Source of the DNA: Chara braunii
Lineage: Eukaryota > Streptophyta > Charophyceae > Charales > Characeae
NCBI GenBank assembly: GCA_003427395.1
Contig: BFEA01000002.1
Location: 3,292,921-3,318,095 of the forward strand
DNA: 25,175 nucleotides
Reading direction: 5' to 3'
Both the position numbers and the translations under genes were made by a program. Positions 10,278 to 18,815 of the stretch are shown here, in pieces (within the stretch, counting starts at the first letter, position 1; every line of letters starts with the position of its first letter). The notes below the pieces were generated by a model that worked only from the letters and a program-made list of their open reading frames with translations, was not told where the DNA came from and ran no database searches.

Positions 10278-10354
10278 GACTACGGGACAATAGCCTGGAG
10301 ATGTCACCTTCGGGCTAACCGTCCTCAAGCAATTCAAGAATACTTAGTTTTACC

Positions 10355-10427
10355 CCTAGTTCCTTTCATTTGGATTTGAACTCCTGTCTGTAATTCCCCA
10401 AGTCATAGGTATACCAACGGAACTAGG
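10355..10427 (-). promoter_or_regulatory. tRNA-like A box/B box element upstream of U6
   Basis: On the minus strand this 73-bp segment starts CCTAGTTCC and ends GGAACTAGG, a perfect 9-bp terminal pairing. Inside it, TAGTTCCGTTGG matches the tRNA A box at about 10 of 12 consensus positions. After 32 bases, AGTTCAAATCC matches the B box at 9 of 11. Order, orientation and spacing are those of a tRNA internal promoter, but the T and anticodon stems do not fold well, so it is not a normal tRNA. It ends 77 bp upstream of the U6-like 5' end on the same strand. It may be a tRNA pseudogene, the head of a SINE, or an extragenic Pol III promoter for U6. Confidence 0.45.
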
Positions 10428-11159
10428 ACAACCTGCCCCAGGATCGGTTCCGGTAGTGGGACTCAAAAAAAGGAAGAAAGTAAAAAAAGTAAAGTAATAA
10501 AAAGGGAGAATCCGGGACTATACCTAGGGGGAGGGTAACCGTCAACACCCCTTTTTGTCCCACTCGTCGGCCCCAGGGTCGGGGTCGACGAGAAAACCAA
10601 CGAGGATAGTCTCGCTAGACCCTCAAACCCTCGGTTCCTTCAGACTGCTCCATTGCTCCCGCATCGCCAAATACTGGCCTTGATCCCCGAACCTGTTCTA
10701 TGAAAGTCCAGCACCGTAACCAATAGTGCTATGCCCAAGGCTGGTATTAGCATTAGAGGATTCAAGGAGGAAACCTATATAAACGGGTTCCACCCATTGC
10801 ACAACCTCATCATGGTGCCCCAAACTATACCCCGGCCCACTGGTCAGGCGTACGGCCGTCGAAGTTGGCGCATTCACCTCATGGGCGCCCAACACTACTT
10901 ACGGTCGCACGTGCACCAGGACAACTAGGAATTTTAAGTCCTAATCATCACTTTCTAATAAAAAACTAATATTTTTATCACGAATACTAGGCCTTGGCAC
11001 ACTAGAATTCACCTCACGCCTTAAACTCGCACGTTCACACACTTCCTCTTGTGTCGGCCCGTCACTCTGGCTACAGAAAGTCAGTCACGGGCTGAGCAAC
11101 ACTTATGTGAATGTCTACCCTAAATACCATCTCATGTGCAACTTGTACAAGGTGCAAAA
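10428..11159. other. Gene-free stretch with a strong hairpin
   Basis: CTCGTCGGCCCC at 10563-10574 pairs with GGGGTCGACGAG at 10581-10592 over twelve positions with one G-U pair and a 6-base loop. An A-rich purine tract lies at 10465-10510. The frames at 10698-10895 (minus) and 10731-10928 (plus) overlap each other and show nothing recognisable. Confidence 0.6.
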
Positions 11160-11163
11160 TCAC

Positions 11164-11193
11164 GCGCGAATACCCTTGTAAGGGTATTCACGC
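11164..11193. repeat. Small dispersed palindrome, copy 1
   Basis: GCGCGAATACCCTT, then GT, then AAGGGTATTCACGC form a near-perfect 14-bp inverted repeat with one mismatch. The same sequence occurs at 14365-14400. The flanking sequences of the two copies are unrelated, which is the pattern of a small mobile or recurrently created hairpin element. Confidence 0.85.
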
Positions 11194-11219
11194 CTACAGT
11201 GGGGCCGCATACGTGCCTG

Positions 11220-11372
11220 GGGCGGGAGGAGCTGGGGGTGGGGATGCTTCGAGAAGGGGGATCTATGGAGGGGGTCCGTGGTGGGGGTGCGGGGGTGGGG
11301 GTGCCAGGGGTGGGGGTCGGTGGTGGTGATGTCGGGGACCGGGGGCGGGGGTTAGTGTTGGGAGTCTCGGGG
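11220..11372. repeat. G-rich minisatellite, left block
   Basis: The plus strand is a degenerate array of GGGGGTG and GGGGTGCC words with many runs of four or five G. It is capable of forming G-quadruplexes. It is separated from the right block by the CT/CA tract. All frames here are repeat artefacts. Confidence 0.8.
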
Positions 11373-11409
11373 TCTCTCTATCTCTCCCTCTCTTCTCCCT
11401 CCCTCTCTT

Positions 11410-11440
<31 letters not shown>

Positions 11441-11471
11441 TACACACACACACACTCACACACCTCTCTTT

Positions 11472-11508
<37 letters not shown>

Positions 11509-11525
11509 GCACTCTCACACACATA
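11373..11525. repeat. (CT)n and (CA)n compound microsatellite
   Basis: A pyrimidine-rich CT tract passes into CA runs, a short CTCTCTTTCTC interruption, and a second CA run ending in CACGCACGCACTCTCACACACA. Confidence 0.97.
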
Positions 11526-11559
11526 ACCCAGAGGAGGTGACCGATAGCACGGGTGTGGG

Positions 11560-11870
11560 GGTTGGAAACTGGGGTGGGAGTGCTGGGGTTCGAGGCTGGG
11601 GGTGCAGGGGTCCGGTGGTAGGGGTGTCGGCGTTCGGTGGTCGGGGTGCCTAAGTTCGGTGATTGGGGTGTCGGGGTCTGGTGGTGGGGGTGTAGGGATC
11701 TGAGGGCGGGATCGATGGTGGGGGTGTCGAGGTCCAGTGGCGGGGGTGAGGTGGAGGGAGCAGAGGGCAGGTGTGGGGTCGAGGGGGCAGAGGGCGGGGG
11801 CGCGGTCTGGGGCTGAAGCGGTGGGGGTAGGGAGCGGTGACGGGGGCCGGGGGTCAACAATCCCCGGTCC
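11560..11870. repeat. 22-bp G-rich minisatellite, right block
   Basis: Units near GGGGTGTCGGGGTCTGGTGG plus two bases start at 11599, 11621, 11643, 11665 and 11687 with exact 22-bp spacing. Another begins at 11721 after a 12-bp slip. Outside the in-phase part the sequence stays G-rich and loses regularity towards 11870. Proline- and histidine-rich minus-strand frames (for example 11456-11860) are translations of this repeat. Confidence 0.88.
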
Positions 11871-11960
11871 AGTGGTCGTCCCCCCCTGGGTTGGGGATCC
11901 AGAGGCGGTGGCGGGGATCCCGGTTTTCAGAAGGGGATCCCTGCATGACAACCGTTAAAG

Positions 11961-14364
11961 AGGAGTTGATGATGGTGGTGGCAAGCAACAAATGATCTAG
12001 AGGGAGGGCAACTGTATAGCAGAGAAGCAAGACATGTACGGAGTGGTTTCCAATTTAGGGAGGGGAGGGGAATGAAGGAAGACAAGGCTGGCTGATCGGA
12101 GGGAGTGGGGATGGCGTGTGCATTGTGCGCAGGAAGTCCACTCGTGTGCGGTGTATGACACCAACTTCTCTGCATGAGCGAGTCTATGAGCCTTTTTTCT
12201 TTTTTACCTGCAGAGTAACAACGGACGATCTAATCAGTTTTAGTTTCTCCACCAAGTCCAAATTGCATTATCAATGAACGGGGTGTTCGGCTCAACGTAT
12301 CCTCGGTATGTGTATTTTTGCCTTGTCTGAGGGACAAGTCCATGGTAATCCCTGATACCTGGACACATCGGCCAATCATAACTCGTTAGTTCTGTAGTTA
12401 TAGGAACTTCCTTTCCCTCTTTTTTTCTATCTTATACGTAGGATTTGCTCGCGCCTTGGAGAGCGTGCTTGAAATTTCTTTTTGCTCAGATTTCTTGAAT
12501 ATGAAAGTCAGGGTTGTCTGTTGGGATACTCAGCAACAAATCCTTCCCTTGTACAAATGTGAAAATACCTATGCAAGCCCCATGCAATTTTTGTTAATGG
12601 ATTTGGAATAGGCGTAGGAATTCACGTGTGCGCAAAATCTTTTTTCAAACTTTTCAGTTTCAAATCGACTTTAGGAATTAGGTGCGGCTTCACTGATATT
12701 TCATGTAACTGTTTTGGTGCCCTTATAATTTTGCGCGCGTACATCTTTCTGCACCCGATTTTTGCAAAGCAATTTTTCCTCGTTTTTCAAAAGCCGTTAT
12801 TCGTGCCATTAGCGCTAAGCTGTAACTGTCTTCTTTTCTTTCTTTGCGTGATGTTCTTCATTCTCACTGTCGTTGAATCTTGGTTTTGCTATGCCATGCC
12901 TTCGGTAACCTCCCTTCTGACCTTCGTCTACACGCAGGAAGGCCCCGCCTACCCATAGAAATCAAATGACAACATGTGAAGAGGCTTTGAAAACCTCATG
13001 CTACAATCTGACTGAATACGAAGTACTTCGCACACTGACAGATGGGACAGATGGGCATAACCCTCCAGAGTGTGTTTCCCCTTATGTCCTCCTATTCCTA
13101 TCATCCCCACTCTTTTTCCCTTCTCTCCTTCTCTACAACTGTAAATCTCGCAAGCGCGTTGCTTCCGCTCTCTTGCAATACATCGGCCAACTCTGGAGGA
13201 GTAGTGGTTAGATGAGGTGGTGATCAACAGTTCAAAAAGTGATGATGTGTCAGTTGCAGCTTTGCGGGATTGCGTGTTGGATCGCTGCTACAAACTGCAG
13301 GATCCAGACGAATTTGCGCAGTAGTTGAGTGTATGGGATGATGATCGGAGCTATTTATAAGAAAACTTGGAGGCCTTTTTAACCAAAAATTGCATCATTC
13401 CACAAAGTGCACATAATATTAACAAACCACAAAAAAAAAAAAAAAAAAGGATGAAATTGTAAGGCAAAAGTGCACTTGAATAAAATTTTGCTCTTAGAGA
13501 ATTTTTAAAAATTTCAGTTTTTTTTTTGAAATGGTTATAATAGACAATCCCAATGGACAAAAACACTTCAGAACACTGAGAAATGGTCTTGATTGGATGG
13601 ATGACCCAAGGTCATAGCTCGAGAGCAGAAGGCCTTGCGTCTTGTTTTTTTTGTATCTCTGCCGGTTACTGTTCGGAGTGGCGATGCGTCAATTTTGTTT
13701 TTTATTTTGAGTGAGTGTATATCCTCTCTCTCTTTTCTCTCCCTTTCCATGGATGTATGAGCAAATGTATGATTATACATCAGTCGTAAAAGGTGAATCG
13801 TTACAAGTACTCATCCTCGTGTAGTCAAAATTTTTGTCGGGCTATGATTGTTGAAGCAGAAAAACCAAGTTCGGTTCAATGGTTAAAATGTGTGTTCGTC
13901 TCGTTCTTTTGGAAGTAATGTGCTAATGATGGATGTACGCGACTTCGGTTTATCTTTATCTCTTGACGATCTCGTCGGGATGTGTTCTCCGCGCTTTCAA
14001 TCGATCCACCCAGCTCGTTCCTTGATATTATCTTGAAGGATGTAATTAGGACCTTCGTTGCGTCTCAATTGATTGAAAACGTGTAATTCATCGGACACCC
14101 CTTACTTTTGTCATTTTAATCATTTAATAGATCGACCTTTTTGACAGTTGTTTTACTTGTTAAGATTTTTGCTCTTCTTGTCGCCGAGGATACCAGTCGT
14201 TCTGTAGTTCCTTGATATTTTTTGTTGATGTCACATGGAGTATATATCTTCGACCCCCGTCCTTTTCCCTTAGAGAAATTGCCGCGAATGAGCTCATAAG
14301 AACTTCTTGCATAACTTTTCCATTAGTTTCCTAGGTGATTCCCCAAGCCGACATAATACCGGTG
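11961..14364. other. Gene-free region
   Basis: There are no recognisable genes. The 110-codon frame at 12626-12958 is hydrophobic and Cys/Phe-rich, but its base composition is that of T-rich intergenic DNA and I place no weight on it. A homopolymer A run lies at 13431-13448 and T runs occur near 12185 and 13520. TC-rich DNA is at 13722-13745. The overlapping frames at 12949-13227 and 12966-13211 lie on opposite strands and neither stands out. Confidence 0.55.
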
Positions 14365-14400
14365 CCGGTGCGAATACCCTTACAAGGGTACTCGCACTGG
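14365..14400. repeat. Small dispersed palindrome, copy 2
   Basis: CCGGTGCGAATACCCTT, then AC, then AAGGGTACTCGCACTGG form a 17-bp inverted repeat in which the two imperfect positions are a G-T pair and one A-C mismatch. The central 12 bases of each arm match copy 1 at 11164-11193. Confidence 0.88.
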
Positions 14401-15300
14401 GTTTTTATAGTTGACCGAGGAATGGGTCGATTCAGAATTTATGGGAAGACTACACGAGTTGCAGGGGCGCGCGGACTAAAGGTTCGAAGGTAATACCTAG
14501 AAATAGAGAGTGTGTGGGCGCGCAGGTTTGAGGCGCACGTGATCTTCTCCCTTTTTTATTGCAATAGAAGGCACGGCGTGGATGTTCGTCGCCGTGCTCT
14601 ATCATAACAGTCGTTTTGTTTTGATTAAACTGACTAACTTAGGGACGCTCCGTTCTCTGGTCTCGCATAGTATGTTGGATGGTTCAGTGAGCCAATGTGG
14701 ACTTACATGGAATCCAGATGATGGGAACTGATGGATTCGTCCGGGTAAGGGTAGCCGCGGCACGGTTGGGAGGTCGACGCGGCTTTTTGTGGTCATGTGT
14801 GTGAGTGCGGGCTAGGAAATGGCATGGGGTGGCTCCTTTGGCCCCAAAAGGTTGGGGGCTACCTCTTTATTAGGTGAGTGAGGCCTGTTGGTACCAGGCT
14901 TGGGCTTAGCCCTATAGGTTACAGAACCGGACTGGTACGCAGCAGACGCAGGGATCGAGGCCAACAGTATGCGGCAAGGGAGCGGAGAAGCGTGGCGAAA
15001 AGGCTTGAGGGGTTGATGCGCCTGTGGGACTACCCCCCTCGCCTTTTGTTGCCGCGGGGCCGAGCACGGGGGTGTCACCGTGCAGCTTGGTTGCGGCGGG
15101 GTAGGGGGATGTTCGGTTGTTGTCCACACTGCACCTCACTTCAGCCTTGCTGTGTTGTTGTTGGTACAGCTGCGCAAGCCACTGTATGGTTGTTACACTG
15201 TGCGCTGTGGTGCCGGTCGCGGCTGCTCCTTTGCAGTGAACCTTGCTGACTCACTGTGACTTCACTTCTGGTTGCGGAAGTTGCTGAGCCGATTTCAGGC
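14401..15300. other. Keto-rich gene-free stretch before the duplication
   Basis: Plus-strand sequence becomes rich in G and T from about 14800 and keeps that character through the duplicated units. A 123-codon frame (14878-15249) is open but is Arg/Cys/Leu-rich, lacks family resemblance and has a similarly long antisense frame over the same bases. The TTGCTG- and GCTGC-rich text at 15100-15300 resembles the composition of the repeat unit that follows, possibly as an older, diverged part of it. Confidence 0.5.
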
Positions 15301-15905
15301 TGCTGCATTGTGTGGAATACGGTCGTTTGGCCGGGTGACAGCAGCTCCGATTGGGGCAAGGGGATGACGCAATGCAAGGGAGAGTGATCGTACGGTAGGT
15401 GAGGCTATTGACTGCAGCTTGGAGGAGTGTCTGGACTGCGAGGAAGATTACTGTTACAGGCGGCTGAGTTGTGCTGAAGGTGATGGCTGTTTGGGCGCCG
15501 GGACTACGGTCTTGCGAGAAGTGGCTGATATCTACTATGGGGGAGTTATTGTTGTGACTGTGCGCCAGTGGCCGCATACCGCGGCAGTCTGCTGTGGGCT
15601 ACCGCTGTGTACCGCTGCTGCGAGTGTGGACCGTGCGGGGGTTGTTGTCCCTGTTGACTGCGGTATACTATTGAGTATCGCGACAACCGTGGCTGAATGT
15701 TGCAGTCTGCTATACGACGGCGGCCGGACATGGGAAGGTGACTGGGCTTGGAAAAGGAGATTGCTGCTGCAGCTCAGTGGAACGGTGGCAAAGGAGGTTA
15801 ATGCTGTGATTCGGGAGGACGACATAGATTGGACTTCGATGATTGACTGCTGAGTTGACCAAGTTGTCACACCGGCTGCCATTGCGGGGCCCTCAGGCGC
15901 ACGAC
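15301..15905 (+). repeat. Tandem duplication, unit 1 (605 bp)
   Basis: The unit begins TGCTGCATTGTGTGG and ends CCCTCAGGCGCACGA. It matches unit 2 throughout except for about twenty substitutions in its second half and an 11-versus-27-base difference after CAATGCAAG. It holds a frame at 15419-15853 of 144 codons, Cys-rich and ending in a WTSMIDC tail. That frame has no upstream ATG, because an in-frame TGA precedes it. Confidence 0.93.
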
Positions 15906-16525
15906 TGCTGCATTGTGTGGAATACGGTCGTTTGGCCGGGTGACAGCAGCTCCGATTGGGGGAAGGGGATGACGCAATGCAAGAAATTTTTCCAGAAGTT
16001 AAAGATTTCCGTACGGTAGGTGAGGCTGTTGACTGCAACTTGGAGGAGTGTCTAGACTGCGAGGAAGATTACTGTTACAGGCGGCTGCGTTGTGCTGAAG
16101 GTGACGGTTGTTTGGGCGCCGGGATTACGGTCTTGCGAGAAGTGGCTGATATCTACTATGGGGGAGTTGTTGTTGTGACTGTGCGCCAGTGGCCGCATAC
16201 CGCGGCAGTCTGCTGTGGGCTACCGCTGTGTACCGCTGCTGCGACTGTGGACCGTGCGAGGGCTGCTATCCCTGTAAACTGCGGTATACCATTGAGTATC
16301 GTGACAACCGTGGCTGAATGTTGCAGTCTGCTATACGACGGCGGCAGGACATGGGAAGGTGACTGGGCTTGGAAAAGGAGGTTGCTGCTGCAGCTCAGTG
16401 GAACGGTGGCAAATGAGGTTAATGTTGTGATTCAGGAGGACGACAGAGATTGGACTTCGATGATTGACTGCTGAGTTGACCAAGCTGTCACACCGGCTGC
16501 CATTGCGGGGCCCTCAGGCGCACGA
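15906..16525 (+). repeat. Tandem duplication, unit 2 (620 bp)
   Basis: This second copy of the unit directly abuts unit 1. Downstream of the indel the offset between the copies is 621 bp. Its right end runs into SINE-like copy B, and the shared block CCATTGCGGGGCCCTCAGGC belongs to both. Confidence 0.93.
15977..16474 (+). CDS. Doubtful Cys-rich ORF in duplicated unit 2
   Basis: From the ATG at 15977 the frame runs 165 codons to a TGA. The product would be small and Cys-rich, with an acidic N-terminus, a CLDCEEDYC cluster near residue 30, further CC pairs near residues 84 and 121, and a GRTWEGDWAWKRR patch. No family is recognised. Of roughly nineteen substitutions separating it from the equivalent frame in unit 1, about five are silent and about fourteen change the amino acid. 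That ratio is what neutral drift gives, not protein conservation. The sister frame also lacks an ATG. I therefore consider coding unlikely but list it because it is the longest non-repetitive frame pair in the window. Confidence 0.15.
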   Translation: MQEIFPEVKDFRTVGEAVDCNLEECLDCEEDYCYRRLRCAEGDGCLGAGITVLREVADIYYGGVVVVTVRQWPHTAAVCCGLPLCTAAATVDRARAAIPVNCGIPLSIVTTVAECCSLLYDGGRTWEGDWAWKRRLLLQLSGTVANEVNVVIQEDDRDWTSMIDC

Positions 16526-16763
16526 AGATTACAAGGCCCTCTCCAGTGAGCTTGAGAGCACCCCCCTTGTATCTGAGAGTCTCAAACTTTCTTCTTCGAT
16601 CCTTTTTACTCTAAGTTTAGTCCTGATCTGAGGGGAAGGCGGCAGGTGGGATTGCAACCCGTAGGACCGCATCAAGACTCTGTGGGGAGTCAGCCCACCA
16701 ATTGAGGGAGCTCTGCCGGAACTCAGGAGGAGTTATGGAGGCAGGGAACTAACAGGTAACCAT
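16500..16763 (-). mobile_element. SINE-like dispersed repeat, copy B
   Basis: The reverse complement matches 7263-7530 block by block, including GGGTTGCAATCCCACC (16647-16660 region) with the same TTGCAAT loop. The two copies differ by many substitutions and small indels, so they are old. The right edge (16761) is near GGTTACCTG. The left edge merges with the end of the duplicated unit. Confidence 0.6.
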
Positions 16764-17022
16764 TGTTGTCCCCTCTATAAACCCCGTTATAGCCCCTATC
16801 TGTACTACCTATTGCATCGCTGATTGAATATATGATGTGCAGCCCTACCTTTTTTTGTTTTGACTTTCAGGACACTGAACAAGATTAAGTAAAGGAGTGT
16901 ATGTTCAAGTTCAGTTTTAACTTTATTGGTTGTGTGAATTCAGATTGCTGAAAGAAACTGCATCTGGGGAAAGGCAGGATGGAGGGTTGTTTTGCTTGAA
17001 GGTTGGTTGGGTCATTAAGGCT
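16764..17022. other. Short gap before the hairpin array
   Basis: Nothing recognisable; T- and G-rich DNA that leads into the array. Confidence 0.5.
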
Positions 17023-17960
17023 GGGATGTCCCCATAAGTTTTGGGAGACCGTGTGCTTTGTTTATTTTGGTTTGCATGGAGCGTCAGACCCTTCTATAAG
17101 TTCAGGGGGTCTGATTGCTTTGGAGGCTTGGATGTCCCCATAAGTTTGGGGAGACCCAGTGCTATGGNTTGCATGGAGGGTCAGGTTGTTCTGTAAGTTC
17201 AGGTGACCTGACTGCTCTGACTTGTGAAGGGTCTGATTGTGCCTGAATTTCAGGGACTCGGGGCATTCAATAAGTTTTGGTGCCTTAAGTTGCCTTGTTT
17301 TCACTGGGGTCTTATCTGTTTCTTTGGTTTATGAACGAGGAGGTCTGAGCTGTTCTATAAGTTTAGGTGGCTCGGCCTCTTCCTGCTTTTTATTCTGAAG
17401 AAGTAATTTTGGCAAAGGGCAGACCCTTCTGTAAGTTCAGGGGATCTGACTCGATGCCACACACATGATGAATCAGAGAGAAATGAAATTGGTAGAGAGT
17501 TGGACCCTTCTGTAAGTTTAGGGGGTCTGGCTCAAAGCCTCGCACATATTGGAACCCAATGGTTATAATTTGGCTATACTTTACTATTATTTTATTTGAG
17601 AACGAGCTAATCAGACTGCTCTATAAGTTTAGGTGGTCTGACTATAGTCGTATCACAACTTGAAGAGAGTATAACTAAGAATAAAACTGGTGGTAAGCCG
17701 GGCCAGACTGGACTTAAGTTAGTTCAGTCATATGCAGCCTTAGAAGACAAAGGTGAAGACAAGTATATATAACTTGGATATCTTAAACCGTTCAGGGTGA
17801 CTAGAATGGTCTAGTCGTGCACCCAAAGAAGAGAAAAGTAGTTGTGTCGTCTGTTCATGTATATTCACTGGCAAGTTAGGTTCATTCCATAAGTGGGTGT
17901 CCCGACTCTATGCCTGGCTAAGTAAGGTGCATTCCATAAGTTTGGGTAGCCTGACCTTAT
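17023..17960 (+). repeat. Array of at least eleven hairpins with a shared loop
   Basis: A core close to TNTATAAGTTYAGG recurs at about 17030, 17092, 17137, 17188, 17265, 17352, 17427, 17508, 17618, 17886 and 17931. Most copies are flanked by complementary arms. Examples are TCAGACCC/GGGTCTGA (17084, 17107), GTCAGGT/ACCTGAC (17180, 17206), GAGG+GAGC/GCTC+CCTC (17340, 17370), TTGGACCC/GGGTCTGG with three wobble pairs (17500, 17523), TCAGAC/GTCTGA (17611, 17636), AGTTAGG/CCCGACT with one mismatch (17874, 17901) and TAAGGT/ACCTTA (17923, 17954). Copies 5 to 8 are spaced about 79 bp apart. There is an ambiguous base at 17167. No coding frame spans the array. Confidence 0.85.
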
Positions 17961-18164
17961 GCCTTATGTAAGTTGGGTGTAAGGAGGTAAAGCATTGAAA
18001 GATCATGAACTATTGTTTGTTCAGGTATATCTTGGGATAGTGAGAGTACTTACCTTTGTGGTTTGGCCTGCATGTGACTGAGTGAGGTTACTACTTAGTC
18101 TGAGTTTCAGATTGATAGGTAGTTGCTTTAGTTGTTCGCCACGTGCTAGAGCCATAAGAGTTAG
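17961..18164. other. Linker between the two arrays
   Basis: About 200 bp of G/T-rich DNA; no feature seen apart from a weak further echo of the array (TTATGTAAGTTGGG near 17963). Confidence 0.45.
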
Positions 18165-18815
18165 TATCAATTCCTGCATTTTCTGTACTAACTTTTTTTT
18201 ACTTAGGTCAATTCTTGCATTTTCTGGGATTTTTTCTTATACTTGGCTTTGTATAAATCTTGACAAGCTACTTTCTTTACGGGAAGCGCTGACGAAATTT
18301 CTACAAATTTAAGGAGTTAGTCGAATTTTGACTTGGCAAAAGTTCAACTTTGTCTTTTCTTATATCTGAGTTAGTAAAAATCTGGAAAGTCTCATTTTCT
18401 AAAGGGAGTGATGCCCAAAATTTTGCTAATTCAGGGAGTTAGACAAAACTTGGACTTTGAGAAGTCAAACTTACTTTCAAATCCTGGACTTAGCCTTGTA
18501 TAAATTTTGGAATAATACTTTTCTAGAGGGAGTGCTGCCGAAATTTCTACCAAAGTAAGAAGTTAGTTAAATCTTGTCTAAAATTGAACTCAAGTTGTCT
18601 TTGAAGTTCATATCTGACTTAGTATAAATCTGGGAAGCCTCCCGTTCTAAAAGGAGTGTTGCCCACATTTTTACTAATTCAGGGAGTTAGACAAAATTTG
18701 ACTTTCCAGAATTGAAGTTTATTTCTGCTTTCATATTTGGACTTATATAAATTCTGGAAAGACAGTTTTCTTACGGAAAACGCTGCCGAAATTTTCTTAG
18801 TTTAAAGGAGATTGA
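18165..18815. repeat. 124-bp tandem repeat with alternating A and B units
   Basis: Equivalent points of the block GGGAGTG-TGCCGAAATTTCTA fall at 18288, 18410, 18534, 18658 and 18782, giving periods of 122, 124, 124 and 124. Units 1, 3 and 5 read CGCTG or GCTGCCGAAATTTCTAC. Units 2 and 4 read ATGCCCAAAATTTT or TTGCCCACATTTTT and continue CTAATTCAGGGAGTTAGAC. So the real unit is an A-B dimer of about 248 bp. A shorter duplication (CAATTC-TGCATTTTCTG at about 18169 and 18209) precedes it. Confidence 0.9.

Noticed and set aside
11424-11951. 175-codon Pro/Thr/His-rich minus frame
   Set aside because: It is a direct translation of the 22-bp G-rich minisatellite and CA repeat.
12626-12958. 110-codon Phe/Cys/Leu-rich frame
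   Set aside because: It is a translation of T-rich intergenic DNA with no conserved motif.
15535-16038. 167-codon minus-strand Ser/Thr-rich frame
   Set aside because: It is antisense to the duplicated units, crosses the unit boundary, and its sequence is dictated by the other strand.
17023-18815. CRISPR array
   Set aside because: Repeats are degenerate, spacing is irregular, spacers are not unique 30-40-mers, there are no cas genes, and the context is eukaryotic.
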